From positions 434,001 to 498,000 of the forward strand of contig NZ_JACEFJ010000003.1 in assembly GCF_015354735.1 (NCBI RefSeq): DNA of 64,000 nt. Direction: 5' to 3'. A program made the position numbers and the translations under genes. Shown here piece by piece: positions 26,405 to 36,361 of the stretch; position 1 is the stretch's first letter, and each line of letters opens with the position of its first letter. This DNA is from Pararhodonellum marinum. Its GTDB lineage: Bacteria; Bacteroidota; Bacteroidia; Cytophagales; Cyclobacteriaceae. The notes beneath the pieces were generated by a model that saw only the letters and a program-made list of their open reading frames with translations, was not told the origin of the DNA and did not search any database.

Positions 26405-29400
26405 ATGTTTTGGAATATTTTCACTTTCGAACTTCGCTACCGATTCACCAGACCTGCCACCTACATATACTTTGCGGTATTGTTTATCGTAGCGTTTTTG
26501 CTTATTGCTTCAGGAAATACGCCTGCCTCAGAAAAAGTCTATCACAACAGCCCCATCAACATCGCTGAGCTTCAGTTGATTTTCTCGATTTTTGGGATCC
26601 TGATTGCCTCAGCAGTGATGGGTGTGCCCATTTATAGGGATTTGGAACACAAAACGGGCACTTTCCTCTTCAGCTACCCCATCAGCAAAACTGCCTATTT
26701 TATGGGTCGTTTTTGGGGCTCCTTTGTGACCCTGCTGTTTATTTCCTTGGGAACTCTTTTTGGTATTTATCTGGGAAGCATCCTAGGCCCTGCTACGGGA
26801 TGGACAGAGGCGGTAAGGTATGGTCCCAACCATTTGGTCCATTACTTTCAGCCTTGGTTGACCATGGTGGTGCCCAATTTATGGTTGGCAGGAAGCCTCT
26901 TCTTTGCCCTGATTGTCTTCACTCGCAACATCAAGTCCATCTATTCGGGTGGCATTGTTTTGTTTATTGCCTACCTCTTGGCCAATTTTCTTTCCCAAGA
27001 CGTTGAAAATAAAGATCTGGTTCAATTGCTGGATCCATTTGGTCTCAATACCTTCGATTACCAGACCAGATACCTAACTCCATTTGAACAGAATAATTTT
27101 CTTTTGTCCATCACAGGAAATCTTTTGCTCAACAGGTTACTATGGACAGCCCTGGGTATCGTATTTTTTCTGGCCGCATATTTCAGGTTCAGCTTCAAAC
27201 AGTTTTTTCAGATCAACCAATCCAAAAGTAAAAAATCAGACAAAGTAGAGGTTTTTTCTGAAGACAGGGGAAGAAAAATAGCCAGTGATTTCTCAAGAAA
27301 ATACCAACTTAGCAGCCTAATTACCCTTACAAAAATCGAAGTAGCTAACATTGTGAAAGATGTCTATTTTAGGTCCATTTTGTTGGGCGGATTGATATTT
27401 TTGGTTTTGGATTTTTGGATAGGTCAGACCTTATTCAGTGTACCTAATTTTCCTGTTACCTCCGTTCTGATGGAATTCAAGGGTTATGATTACAATCTAT
27501 TTGTCTTTATCATTCTGGTCTTTTTCACAGGAGAAACCCTGCACCGCAACAAATCCACCGGATATGCCATCATCAGTGACACCTTTCCGGTAAAAGATGG
27601 CGTTGTGATTGCCTCCAAGTTTCTAGGAATTGCGTTAATCTGTGTCATTTTGTCTGCGATTCCCATCTTGGTGGGCGTAATCATCCAGACTTTGAAAGGC
27701 TATTTTCAATATGATTTTTACACCTATTTTGTAGATAGTTTTCTGATTGCCTTACCCGACACCCTGCAGATGGTCATGTTGGTTTTTGCGGTGCACTTGT
27801 TGGTCAACAATAAATTTGCCGGTCATGCTGCCGCAATCGGGGTTTGGTTGGTGATGATCATTTTGCGGAATTTTGCCGAATTTGATTTCAACCTCTTTTT
27901 CTATTCCTATAAACCCAACTACATGTGGTCGGAAATGAATGGGTTGGGTCACTTTGGCAAACCCTTGTTTTGGTTCAATATCTATTGGACAGCCTTTGGG
28001 CTGTTTCTTATTTTGTTTTTCAGTATCTTTTTTACCAGAGGTGTAGAAGATTCCTTTAAAAGCCGATGGAAAGCAGCCAGACAAAAACTGGGAAAACCTG
28101 CTACACTTTTATCTTATGGCTTTTTGGCCTTGGCCATTGGTTCAGCAGCATATATTTACAAAAATGTAGCCTATACCAATACGTATCTTACCAATAAAGA
28201 AAATGACAAACGGCAGGCTGAATATGAGAAACAACTCAAAAAATATGAATACCTGCCCCAGCCGAAGGTCATCGCGGTAAAAATGAATGCAGACATTTTT
28301 CCCGAAGACCGGAACGCCTACTTCAGCGCTGAGGTGCGACTCGTCAACAAGACGGATGAACCCATAGACTCCATTCACCTCAGCAGCCAAACCATGAGTA
28401 GTTTTCATTTGCACTATGAAGGTCAAAAACTTAATTATAGGGCTCCTTTGGTTCTAGAACCTGCAAAGATGCAGTGGATCAAAAAAAGAAAACCGAAAGA
28501 CAACTACAGGATTTACCCCCTACCCAAAACCATGCAACCCGGGGATACCTTGGATGTCCAAATCACCGGAAGCATGATCAATAGAGGTTTTCCCAACAGC
28601 GGTTATGGCAGGGAACTGGTTCATAATGGCACTTTCATAGGAGGAAGTTTGCCTTCCATCGGATACAATTCCAACGGAGAGCTTTCCAGCGATGAGAAAA
28701 GAAGGAAATACGGATTACCGGAAAAGGACCAGGACTTGCCACCACATGATGACGAATACGGGAGAAATACCCTATTGTTTGCCAAGGAAGCTGACTTCAT
28801 TCAGTTCGAGGCAGTATTGAGCACCTCTGTCAATCAGATTGCAGTGGCACCGGGCTATTTGCAAAAAGAATGGATTGAAGATGATCGGCGTTATTTCCAC
28901 TATGTGCAGGACACCCCTATCCAATACTTCTTCAACATCGTATCTGCTGAATATGAGGTAATGCAAGATAAAATTATGTTGGCGGATGGAAATGAAGTGA
29001 ATTTGGAGATCTTCCACCACCCACAACATACAGCCAACCTTGACCGATTCATGGCAGCCTACAAAGATGGCCTGGAATATTTCTCCGAAGCGTACAGCCC
29101 TTTTCAGTATAGGCAGATGCGCCTGTTGGAATTTCCTAGGTATGCCGGATTTGCCCAGTCCTTTCCCAATACGGTGCCTTTTTCCGAGAGTTTTGGGTGG
29201 ATTGCCAATTTCAGTGATCCCAATGCTTTTGATTATGTCTATTTTGTCACTGCCCATGAACTGGCCCACCAATGGTGGGGACATCAGGTGGTACCCAATT
29301 ATACAAGAGGTTCCAATTTGATCTCTGAGGCCTTGGCAGAATACTCTGCGCTTATCCTTACAGAAAGGGCTTATGGAAGTGACAACATGAAACGCTTTTT

Positions 29401-30052
29401 GAAAGATGAGTTGGATAAATATTTAAGCGGAAGGTCCAACGAAGGCAAAAAGGAAAATGTTTTCATCAATTGTAACCGACCTTATCAATGGTATTACAAA
29501 GGGTCGTTGATACTGTATGCCTTGCGGGATTATATAGGAGATACGGCTATGGACAGTGCCTTGAGAGGTTTTGCAGACGAATTTGCCATGAGACAGGACC
29601 CTCCCTTTCCTGGAAGCCCTGATTTGCTCAGGCACCTGGCAGCCCATACACCTGATAGCTTAGCCTATTACTTGGATGACACCTGGCATAAAATCACGCT
29701 TTATGAAAACAAAGCAGTAGATGCGGAGGCCAAAAAAGCTGAAAATGGAGAATATCTAGTCACATTAAATTTCAAATCACAAAAAATCTATGCAGACAGC
29801 TTAGGCATGGAAACTCCCGCAACCTATGATGGGGATTACATTGATATTGGGATTTTTGCCAAAGAGGACAAGGATGAAAACGGCAGAAACCGAACCAATC
29901 CCCTGTACCTTCAAAAACACAAGATCAAACCCGGAGAACATACCCTGACCATTCCAGTAAAAGGTGAACCGATAAAAGCAGGCATAGATCCCTACAACAA
30001 ACTCATCGACCGAGTTCCGGATGACAATGTGGTCAATGTGTCTATCTTATAA
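26405..30052 (+). CDS. ABC-2 permease fused to M1-family aminopeptidase
   Basis: The first 600 residues contain two ABC-2 type permease halves, each with about six membrane helices. The rest is an M1 metallopeptidase. The zinc motif HELAH (starting at residue 951) and its glutamate (SEALAEYSA) are present, spaced as in this subgroup. The usual GAMEN exopeptidase motif is replaced by EFPRYAGF, also usual for fused proteins of this type. The peptidase should lie on the periplasmic side, fixed to the transporter. A functional link between ABC activity and peptide cleavage is therefore likely but unproven. The ATPase gene precedes it by 12 bases and an S9 peptidase gene follows by 14, suggesting one transcript. 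Confidence 0.93.
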   Translation: MFWNIFTFELRYRFTRPATYIYFAVLFIVAFLLIASGNTPASEKVYHNSPINIAELQLIFSIFGILIASAVMGVPIYRDLEHKTGTFLFSYPISKTAYFMGRFWGSFVTLLFISLGTLFGIYLGSILGPATGWTEAVRYGPNHLVHYFQPWLTMVVPNLWLAGSLFFALIVFTRNIKSIYSGGIVLFIAYLLANFLSQDVENKDLVQLLDPFGLNTFDYQTRYLTPFEQNNFLLSITGNLLLNRLLWTALGIVFFLAAYFRFSFKQFFQINQSKSKKSDKVEVFSEDRGRKIASDFSRKYQLSSLITLTKIEVANIVKDVYFRSILLGGLIFLVLDFWIGQTLFSVPNFPVTSVLMEFKGYDYNLFVFIILVFFTGETLHRNKSTGYAIISDTFPVKDGVVIASKFLGIALICVILSAIPILVGVIIQTLKGYFQYDFYTYFVDSFLIALPDTLQMVMLVFAVHLLVNNKFAGHAAAIGVWLVMIILRNFAEFDFNLFFYSYKPNYMWSEMNGLGHFGKPLFWFNIYWTAFGLFLILFFSIFFTRGVEDSFKSRWKAARQKLGKPATLLSYGFLALAIGSAAYIYKNVAYTNTYLTNKENDKRQAEYEKQLKKYEYLPQPKVIAVKMNADIFPEDRNAYFSAEVRLVNKTDEPIDSIHLSSQTMSSFHLHYEGQKLNYRAPLVLEPAKMQWIKKRKPKDNYRIYPLPKTMQPGDTLDVQITGSMINRGFPNSGYGRELVHNGTFIGGSLPSIGYNSNGELSSDEKRRKYGLPEKDQDLPPHDDEYGRNTLLFAKEADFIQFEAVLSTSVNQIAVAPGYLQKEWIEDDRRYFHYVQDTPIQYFFNIVSAEYEVMQDKIMLADGNEVNLEIFHHPQHTANLDRFMAAYKDGLEYFSEAYSPFQYRQMRLLEFPRYAGFAQSFPNTVPFSESFGWIANFSDPNAFDYVYFVTAHELAHQWWGHQVVPNYTRGSNLISEALAEYSALILTERAYGSDNMKRFLKDELDKYLSGRSNEGKKENVFINCNRPYQWYYKGSLILYALRDYIGDTAMDSALRGFADEFAMRQDPPFPGSPDLLRHLAAHTPDSLAYYLDDTWHKITLYENKAVDAEAKKAENGEYLVTLNFKSQKIYADSLGMETPATYDGDYIDIGIFAKEDKDENGRNRTNPLYLQKHKIKPGEHTLTIPVKGEPIKAGIDPYNKLIDRVPDDNVVNVSIL

Positions 30053-30065
30053 AAAATGAAAAATC

Positions 30066-32105
30066 ATGAAAATTAGAAATTTCAGTTCCATATTATCCCT
30101 AATGTTATGTTTGCTCATCGTCACTGATGGGCTGACGCAAGTAAAGTCCAATTTGGAATTACTGGATCTCTTTGACATGGAGTATGTATCCGATCCACAG
30201 ATTTCACCGGATGGCAGCAAGATCATCTATGTCCGCAATTTCAAAGATGTAATGACAGACAGGGATCTATCCAATCTGTGGATGGTCAATTTTGACGGAA
30301 GCCAAAACAGACCACTTACCACAGGAAACCAAAGGGACTTTATGCCCAAATGGTCACCGGATGGGAGTAAAATTGTCTTCAAGTCCAACAAACAGGACGA
30401 AAAGGTCAAGCTCTTTTTGATGTGGATGGATACCAAAGAGTCGATGCCATTGACCAATACCCCTCAGGCACCCGGTCAGGTGGCCTGGTCTGCTGACGGA
30501 CAACAACTGGCTTTCAATATGTTTGTTCCTTCCGCCAAAGCCTCAGCCATTAAAATGCCCTCCAAACCTGAAGGGGCTCAATGGAATACAGATCCCATCT
30601 ATATCAATGACATGAATTACCGGTCAGATGGTGCAGGTTACCTCAAAGGAGGACATACTCAGCTGTTTACCATTGGGCTCGATGGTGGCACTCCCCGACA
30701 ATTGACATTTTCGGAGTTTAACCATGGGGCCCCTATTTGGTCAAAGGATGCCAACCACCTTTACTTCTCAGCCAACCTGCATGAAAAGCATGAGTTGGAA
30801 CCGATAAATACCGAAATCTACAGGTTAAATCTGGCTGATGGGGAAATCCAGGCCTTGACCAGTCGTTTTGGGCCGGATAGCAATCCTGTCTTGTCACCGG
30901 ATGGGAGCAAAATAGCCTTTTTGGGATTTGATGACAGCTTCCAGGGATATCAGGTTACTGAGTTGTATGTAATGAATACAGATGGCACAGGTCTTCAAAA
31001 GCTCGCTTCAGCCCTTGACAGAGATGTGGAGGGCATCCAATGGGAAGGCAACAACCGGGGTATTTACTTTCAATACAATGATCTGGGAGATACCAAAATC
31101 GGGCATGTTGCCCTTACCGGAAAAGTCAGGGACATCACGGATGGGCTTGGGGGAATGGAATTGGGCAGGCCCTACAATGCTTCCGCCTTTAGCGTGTCCA
31201 CCAACAACCGGTTTGCCTATACCTTGGGAGGAACAGACCACCCTGCCGATCTTGCTACTTGGAGTGGTGGGAATGTCAACCGGATTACCCGGTTAAATGA
31301 TGACCTTTTTTCTTTCCGTAAATTGGGAAAGGTGGAAGAAATATGGTGGGAATCTTCCCACGACCAAAGAAAAATCCAAGGCTGGGTGGTCACTCCACCT
31401 GACTTTGATCCCAATAAAAAATACCCCTTGATTCTGGAAATTCACGGCGGACCTTTTGCCATGTACGGTTCTGTCTTTTCAGCCGAAATCCAACTCTTTG
31501 CCACGGCAGGTTATGTGGTGCTTTACACCAACCCCCGAGGTAGCACGGGATATGGACAGGAATTTGGCAATCTGATCCATCACAACTATCCCAGCGAGGA
31601 TTATGATGACCTGATGTCCGGAGTGGATGCTGTACTGGAAAAGGGTTATGTGGATTCAGAGCAGCTTTTTGTCACTGGAGGAAGCGGAGGTGGACTTCTG
31701 AGTGCATGGATTATAGGCAAGACGGACCGCTTCAGTGCGGCAGTGGTTGCCAAGCCCGTAATCAATTGGTACAGCCATGTGCTTTATGCTGATGCGCCGG
31801 CTTTCTTTTACCGCTATTGGTTCCCTAGTAAGCCTTGGGAAGATCCTGCACATTACATGAACCGCTCCCCTATTTCTTTGGTAGGTAATGTCAAAACGCC
31901 TACCATGTTGCTTACGGGAGAACAGGATTTCAGAACACCCATAGGGGAATCAGAACAGTATTATGCGGCTTTAAAAATCCAGGAAGTGGAATCAGCCTTG
32001 GTCCGGATCCCCAATTCCTCCCATGCCCTCGCCGATCGGCCCAGTATGCTGGTGGCCAAGGTAGCGGCTATTTTGACATGGTTTGATAGGTATCGGAAGG
32101 AGTAG
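30066..32105 (+). CDS. S9 family peptidase (prolyl oligopeptidase-like)
   Basis: A signal peptide (about 1-26) leads into a beta-propeller (about 35-400, with PD40-like strands such as ISPDGSKIIYVRN). The alpha/beta hydrolase catalytic domain follows: Ser540 in GGSGGG, an Asp in TGEQDFRTP and a His in NSSHALADRP. The WVVTPPDFDPNKKYPLILEIHGGP segment marks the start of the catalytic fold. Enzymes of this group release dipeptides or short peptides, and this one should act in the periplasm. The gene follows the M1 fusion gene closely. A strong terminator lies just downstream, so it ends the block. Confidence 0.93.
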   Translation: MKIRNFSSILSLMLCLLIVTDGLTQVKSNLELLDLFDMEYVSDPQISPDGSKIIYVRNFKDVMTDRDLSNLWMVNFDGSQNRPLTTGNQRDFMPKWSPDGSKIVFKSNKQDEKVKLFLMWMDTKESMPLTNTPQAPGQVAWSADGQQLAFNMFVPSAKASAIKMPSKPEGAQWNTDPIYINDMNYRSDGAGYLKGGHTQLFTIGLDGGTPRQLTFSEFNHGAPIWSKDANHLYFSANLHEKHELEPINTEIYRLNLADGEIQALTSRFGPDSNPVLSPDGSKIAFLGFDDSFQGYQVTELYVMNTDGTGLQKLASALDRDVEGIQWEGNNRGIYFQYNDLGDTKIGHVALTGKVRDITDGLGGMELGRPYNASAFSVSTNNRFAYTLGGTDHPADLATWSGGNVNRITRLNDDLFSFRKLGKVEEIWWESSHDQRKIQGWVVTPPDFDPNKKYPLILEIHGGPFAMYGSVFSAEIQLFATAGYVVLYTNPRGSTGYGQEFGNLIHHNYPSEDYDDLMSGVDAVLEKGYVDSEQLFVTGGSGGGLLSAWIIGKTDRFSAAVVAKPVINWYSHVLYADAPAFFYRYWFPSKPWEDPAHYMNRSPISLVGNVKTPTMLLTGEQDFRTPIGESEQYYAALKIQEVESALVRIPNSSHALADRPSMLVAKVAAILTWFDRYRKE

Positions 32106-32126
32106 TAGGGATTAGGGGATGTAGTT

Positions 32127-32158
32127 GGGTCAATGATTGCCTTCATTGACCCGGTTTT
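32127..32158 (+). terminator. Rho-independent terminator after S9 peptidase gene
   Basis: A perfect 10-base stem (GGGTCAATGA at 32127-32136 with TCATTGACCC at 32143-32152), a 6-base loop, then GGTTTTT. Confidence 0.8.
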
Positions 32159-32338
32159 TCTTAATCATAAAAGCATTTTAGGTGATTTGTCTTGTGAGAA
32201 TGTAATGATTACATCAGCCAAATTTCATTTTAATAGGAATATCAAGTTTTCTCTAATTTGGAAGTTTACAACTTTTCTAAATTTGTCCACTTTAATTTTT
32301 TGGCTAGTTGATATTGGCATTTTATGTTTATATCCTCT

Positions 32339-32366
32339 GTTACTTTTTCCTTGATGAAAAAGTAAC
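32339..32366. repeat. Perfect 10-base-stem hairpin, possibly an interspersed repeat
   Basis: Arms GTTACTTTTT (32339-32348) and AAAAAGTAAC (32357-32366) with an 8-base loop. A moderately GC-rich tail follows that encodes nothing recognisable. It looks like a mobile or repeated intergenic element rather than a terminator. Confidence 0.5.
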
Positions 32367-32594
32367 CCCTGACAGCCGTGCAGCAGGCTGGAAAAAATCA
32401 AGCCTGGAAAAATCCTTCCGCACACAAGACCCGACGCACCCTCAGTTTTCCGGCAACCCAACGCGCCTCATATGGGACGATTTTCACAAATAATAAATTA
32501 AAGAGAGTAAATTATGTTCGGATAAATTCTCCCCACATTTAATTTTTACCGAGAACTTTCCAAGGTAACCCAAATATGATTTTGTTGGTTTGTT

Positions 32595-33308
32595 TTACCA
32601 ATACCTAAAAATGGTCCATAAAATTTTATAGCCTGCACCAAAAACCCCTTTGAGGGTGCCGCTGACTTTGGATACGCCGATTCTTTGTCGGTAATCTACC
32701 GGGACCTCTGTGGTTTTGAGTCCGGCTTTTGCTGCTTTGATCTGCATCTCTATGGTCCAACCGTAATTTTCGTCCACCATACCCAATGCCTCTAGTTTGT
32801 CCCATTTAATGGCTCTAAAAGGTCCCAGATCAGTGTAAGTTGTCTTGTAGATCCTCCGCATCAAGGAAGTAGCCAGCCAGTTTCCGAAAACCTGCGGGAA
32901 GGTCATGGAGCCTTTTTCCTTCTGCCCCCTTGCACGTGAACCGATCACCATATCAAATCCCCCTTTCTGAATGGGCTTGATCAAGTCTAAAAGTTGCTCA
33001 GGATGATCACTGTAATCCGCATCCACAAATACCACCACATCAGGCTGCGGGGAAAGGCTTCGGAGGTAGGCCATCCCCGTTAGGCAGGCTTTCCCATAGC
33101 CTTGCTGAGGTTCATCCACCACAATGGCTCCTGCTGCTTGGGCCTGTCTTTTTGTATCATCTTTGGAGTTGTTGTTCACCACAATGATGTGCCTGACCAC
33201 CTTGGGCAGATCTTTAACCACTTTTCCAACAGCATTTTCTTCATTGAAGGCCGGAATGATGACATCGATGATGGGAACTGGGTATTGCGAATGATCTATA
33301 GGCAGCAT
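32595..33308 (-). CDS. Glycosyltransferase family 2 (DPM synthase-like)
   Basis: A 237-residue GT-A fold enzyme with the start IDVIIPAFNEENAV, a nucleotide-binding NNNSKDDT segment and a metal-binding VDADYSD motif. The middle and C-terminal parts (GSRARGQKEKG, YTDLGPFRAIKWD, WTIEMQIKAAKAG) resemble polyprenyl-phosphate mannosyl/glucosyl transferases. No membrane helix is obvious. It would transfer a sugar from a nucleotide donor to a lipid carrier on the cytoplasmic face. It lies 40 bases downstream of a cellulose synthase-like gene on the same strand and is the last gene of that run. Sugar and acceptor are unknown. Confidence 0.87.
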   Translation of the reverse strand: MLPIDHSQYPVPIIDVIIPAFNEENAVGKVVKDLPKVVRHIIVVNNNSKDDTKRQAQAAGAIVVDEPQQGYGKACLTGMAYLRSLSPQPDVVVFVDADYSDHPEQLLDLIKPIQKGGFDMVIGSRARGQKEKGSMTFPQVFGNWLATSLMRRIYKTTYTDLGPFRAIKWDKLEALGMVDENYGWTIEMQIKAAKAGLKTTEVPVDYRQRIGVSKVSGTLKGVFGAGYKILWTIFRYW

Positions 33309-33348
33309 TCAGGAAACGAGGTAAATTATGATTGAAAATGAAGTAAAG

Positions 33349-34815
33349 TCATGCTTTTCCGTAACTTCTGAAAGACTCCCAACTGACCAGACTGAAGCCT
33401 ACTGCCAGCATCAGGTGGAAGACCAGCATCTCATAGGTTTGGGTATAAAAAGACAGCATCACCATAATCGTAAACACCAGAGCAAGAGTAGCTTCTGCAT
33501 AAGTCGTTAAAGGAATTTTAGAAATATGGTAGGTGTTCTTCGCCCAAGATGGATTGAGCGTGGAAAGGTTGTATTTCGGGGTCCGGATAAAGGGGGATTT
33601 TTTGCCGCTTAATCCTTCCCAAACCGCTTGGGCATTGTGAACAGCCAAGCCCATAGAAACGGATAAAAATAGGGGCAGTTCCCAGAAAAATCTAACATAA
33701 CCCTTCCAGGAATAAGCTACCAAACTCAGGTTTGCAAAGAAATAGACCAAAGCGATGATCACGAATCCTACCAAAAAAACCGCAGCACCCTGAAAGTAGC
33801 TTTCTGGGATCCAGTTCATGTAAAAGGCCAACCAAACCGGAATACTACTCAAACTGACGATCAATACAGCAATGAAAATGACAGCATTCAAAAGATGCGC
33901 CGTAGCATGCAGTTTGGTTTTAAGGCCAAATGGTTTTTTAAGTACGTTTCCGAGATGCTTGGCGGCACATTCTGCACCTCCTTTGGTCCACCTGAATTGC
34001 TGGGATTTGATCGCCGACATCACCGGGGGTAGTTCTGCCGGGGATTGGATGTCCGGTCGGTATATAAATTGCCAGCCCAATTGCTGTGCACGGTAACTCA
34101 GGTCAAGGTCTTCGGTCAAGGTATCGTCTTGCCAATTTCCTGCTTCAAAGATGCATGATTTGCGCCAAATGCCTCCTGTACCATTGAAATTGATAAAAAC
34201 GCCCTGTTCATTTCTGCCCATTTGTTCTACCATAAAGTGGGCGTCCAAAGCAAAAGCCTGTAACCGCGTCAATATGGAATACCCTTCGTTGAGGTGGGTC
34301 CAACGGGTCTGCACCATACCTACCTTGGGATTGGTAAAATGCCCGACGGTCTTTAACAAAAACTCCGGATCCGGCACAAAATCAGCATCGAAGATAGCTA
34401 TCAGATCACCGTTTGCCTGTTCCAAACCCTCCCTAAGAGCCCCAGCTTTATATCCGACTCTGTTTTTCCTATGGATGTATTTGAAATTTACCTCCGGATA
34501 CTTTAAAATTTCTTGGGTGATAAGTTCCCCGGTTTCATCTGTGCTGTCATCCAAAATCTGAATTTCAAGTTTTTCTTTGGGGTACCGAAAAAGTGACACC
34601 GCCGCTATCAGTCGGCCTACCACATATTTTTCGTTGTATATCGGCAATTGAACCGTCACTTTAGGCAAATCTTCCCATGCAGGTATAGGATAAGCACATT
34701 TTTTGTTTTTGAAGCGGAAAAAATGATAAAGCAGGTGGGCTTGGGCAAAACTGTAAAAAAGGATAAACAGCATCGCCAAAACGTAAATCAATAGAAAGAA
34801 ATAAATCAAAAGCAT
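33349..34815 (-). CDS. Membrane glycosyltransferase, cellulose synthase-like GT2
   Basis: A processive-type GT2 enzyme with an N-terminal membrane helix (about 1-22), the catalytic Asp motifs (DDSTDETGE, FDADFVP, TEDLDLSYR) and the QxxRW motif (QQFRWTKGG) of cellulose and ceramide glucosyltransferase-like enzymes. Three or four C-terminal membrane helices follow. It should add sugars to a lipid or polysaccharide acceptor at the inner membrane. Its start codon overlaps the stop codon of the upstream membrane ferredoxin gene by one base (TAATG), indicating coupling. No cellulose synthase accessory genes are present, so true cellulose synthesis is unlikely. Confidence 0.88.
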   Translation of the reverse strand: MLLIYFFLLIYVLAMLFILFYSFAQAHLLYHFFRFKNKKCAYPIPAWEDLPKVTVQLPIYNEKYVVGRLIAAVSLFRYPKEKLEIQILDDSTDETGELITQEILKYPEVNFKYIHRKNRVGYKAGALREGLEQANGDLIAIFDADFVPDPEFLLKTVGHFTNPKVGMVQTRWTHLNEGYSILTRLQAFALDAHFMVEQMGRNEQGVFINFNGTGGIWRKSCIFEAGNWQDDTLTEDLDLSYRAQQLGWQFIYRPDIQSPAELPPVMSAIKSQQFRWTKGGAECAAKHLGNVLKKPFGLKTKLHATAHLLNAVIFIAVLIVSLSSIPVWLAFYMNWIPESYFQGAAVFLVGFVIIALVYFFANLSLVAYSWKGYVRFFWELPLFLSVSMGLAVHNAQAVWEGLSGKKSPFIRTPKYNLSTLNPSWAKNTYHISKIPLTTYAEATLALVFTIMVMLSFYTQTYEMLVFHLMLAVGFSLVSWESFRSYGKA

Positions 34816-36359
34816 TAGTTTTTTACCGTAATGGAATCATTTCCTATGATGATCGGCAAGTCATTGACTCGCCCTTTTTCGGGCCCGTTTTCCAGTTTTA
34901 ATACCCCTCTTGGACACACCGCTGCACACACTCCGCAACCCACACAGGATGCCCTGACAATATTTTGCCCTCGCTGTGCATACCACCTTACATCTATGCC
35001 CATTTCACAATAGGTAGAACAATTTCCACAGGAAATACACTGTCCTCCGTTGGTGGTGATGCGGAAGCGGGATTTGAAACGCTGCACAATACCCAAGTAA
35101 GCCGCAAGGGGACATCCAAAACGGCACCAAACCCGGTTGCCCATTAAGGGATAAAAACCCGTTCCTATAACTCCTGCAAAAGCCGATCCAATGGCAAATC
35201 CATAAAACGAATGTAATTGGTTTGTGGCATTTCCCAATAAACCAAAGCCTGAAAAATAATTGGCAATGGTCACTGCCGTCATCACCACCGCCAATACCAA
35301 CACTCCATGCACCATGTAACGTTCAACTTGCCAAGCTTTTAGGGATTTATCGGATAATTGCCGGTAAGGATCTCCTAGGGTTTCAGCCAGTCCTCCACAA
35401 CCACAGACCCAAGAGCAATACCACCTTTTGCCGTAGAAATAGGTTAACAAAGGAACCCCGATGACAATCAAGATGATTCCCCATACCAACATAAACATGC
35501 CTATGGCTCCACTACTGAGCATGCCTTCCATTCGGTAATCGTAAAAGAAGGAATAGTCTAAAGGCCATATGTTTTTAAAATCATGCCAGGGTTTGTTGAG
35601 CAGCACCATGATTTCGGGAATCAAAAAAGCGAAGGAAATTTGAAAAAACATCACCGATGCCGTACGTAAAGTCTGGTATTTGTTGCCTCTGTACTTTCGA
35701 AACATGCGGATTCCCATGACCAAAATGGCCAAAGTGTACATCAGTCCATATAAAAACCATTGGGTCGCAGGATTACCGGACAAACCCATACTGATGGGGT
35801 CCACCATCCAGACCAAATTGGTCATGTACTCAGGAAACCAATACAAAATGATATAGAAAAGGATTAGGTAGGTTCCTGTGATGATTCCCAAAACCCCTCT
35901 TGATTTCATCGAAGAATGATAGATACCGTCATTTTTTATACCTTCAGGTTGATGCCTGTAAAGCGGGAAAATATAAAGCAGGGCCCCAATTACTGAAGCA
36001 AAAATAGAAATACCAAGAAACAGAAAAGGCTGGTTTTTCACCTCACTTTTCGTAGATGCTTTTGTCAAGGCAAAAGCATAGTCATCCCATATCACCTCAT
36101 CCCAGGCTTCCTTTTCTTTCAGTTCTCCATTGAACTGGTCAAAATAGTTTCTGTAATCGCTGACAAAGGCAAAGTTGGAAAAATAGGTTTTCCCATACAT
36201 GGGTTGTAAAATATCGAGGAGAATTTCCTGATGCTCTTCCTTAACGGTGTCAGCAACCATTTCCTTTTCCAATTGATAGGACCCCAGAAAAGGAATGATA
36301 GAGAATATCGCAAGTCCAAGAACAAAGATGGCCAAGCCTATTATTTGTATGTTTTTCAT
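34815..36359 (-). CDS. Membrane 4Fe-4S protein of NapH/NosR/CcoG type
   Basis: About seven membrane helices carry two cysteine motifs at the membrane face (WVCGCGG near YCSWVCG, and CRFGCPLA). The C-terminus holds two ferredoxin-type 4Fe-4S clusters (CISCGNCSTYC and CVGCGVCAAVCP). This arrangement is known from NapH, NosR and CcoG-like proteins, which move electrons between quinol and periplasmic or membrane partners. No nitrate or nitrous oxide reductase genes are nearby. The gene lies 2 bases after an FAD oxidoreductase gene and overlaps a glycosyltransferase gene. I infer electron transfer to an unknown acceptor, possibly linked to lipid or glycan modification. Confidence 0.87.
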   Translation of the reverse strand: MKNIQIIGLAIFVLGLAIFSIIPFLGSYQLEKEMVADTVKEEHQEILLDILQPMYGKTYFSNFAFVSDYRNYFDQFNGELKEKEAWDEVIWDDYAFALTKASTKSEVKNQPFLFLGISIFASVIGALLYIFPLYRHQPEGIKNDGIYHSSMKSRGVLGIITGTYLILFYIILYWFPEYMTNLVWMVDPISMGLSGNPATQWFLYGLMYTLAILVMGIRMFRKYRGNKYQTLRTASVMFFQISFAFLIPEIMVLLNKPWHDFKNIWPLDYSFFYDYRMEGMLSSGAIGMFMLVWGIILIVIGVPLLTYFYGKRWYCSWVCGCGGLAETLGDPYRQLSDKSLKAWQVERYMVHGVLVLAVVMTAVTIANYFSGFGLLGNATNQLHSFYGFAIGSAFAGVIGTGFYPLMGNRVWCRFGCPLAAYLGIVQRFKSRFRITTNGGQCISCGNCSTYCEMGIDVRWYAQRGQNIVRASCVGCGVCAAVCPRGVLKLENGPEKGRVNDLPIIIGNDSITVKN

Positions 36360-36361
36360 GC

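Larger units (their letters stand above)
32106..32594. other. Convergent intergenic region with terminator and hairpin element
   Basis: The 489 bases between converging genes contain a strong terminator (32127-32158) and a hairpin element (32339-32366), followed by a less AT-rich stretch to about 32475. The stretch after the hairpin could be a decayed interspersed repeat. I recall similar hairpins in intergenic DNA of other Bacteroidota, but could not check. No gene is supported. Confidence 0.5.

Noticed and set aside
32308-32493. 61-codon ORF in the convergent intergenic region
   Set aside because: It spans the hairpin element; the hairpin structure explains the sequence better than a coding function.
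33349-34815. Cellulose synthase
   Set aside because: The GT2 motifs are shared, but no BcsB, BcsC or PilZ partner is encoded nearby, so a different glycan or glycolipid product is more likely.
34815-36359. Denitrification role (NosR or NapH)
   Set aside because: The cysteine layout fits the family, but no nitrate or nitrous oxide reductase genes are in the window and the neighbours are glycosyltransferases.
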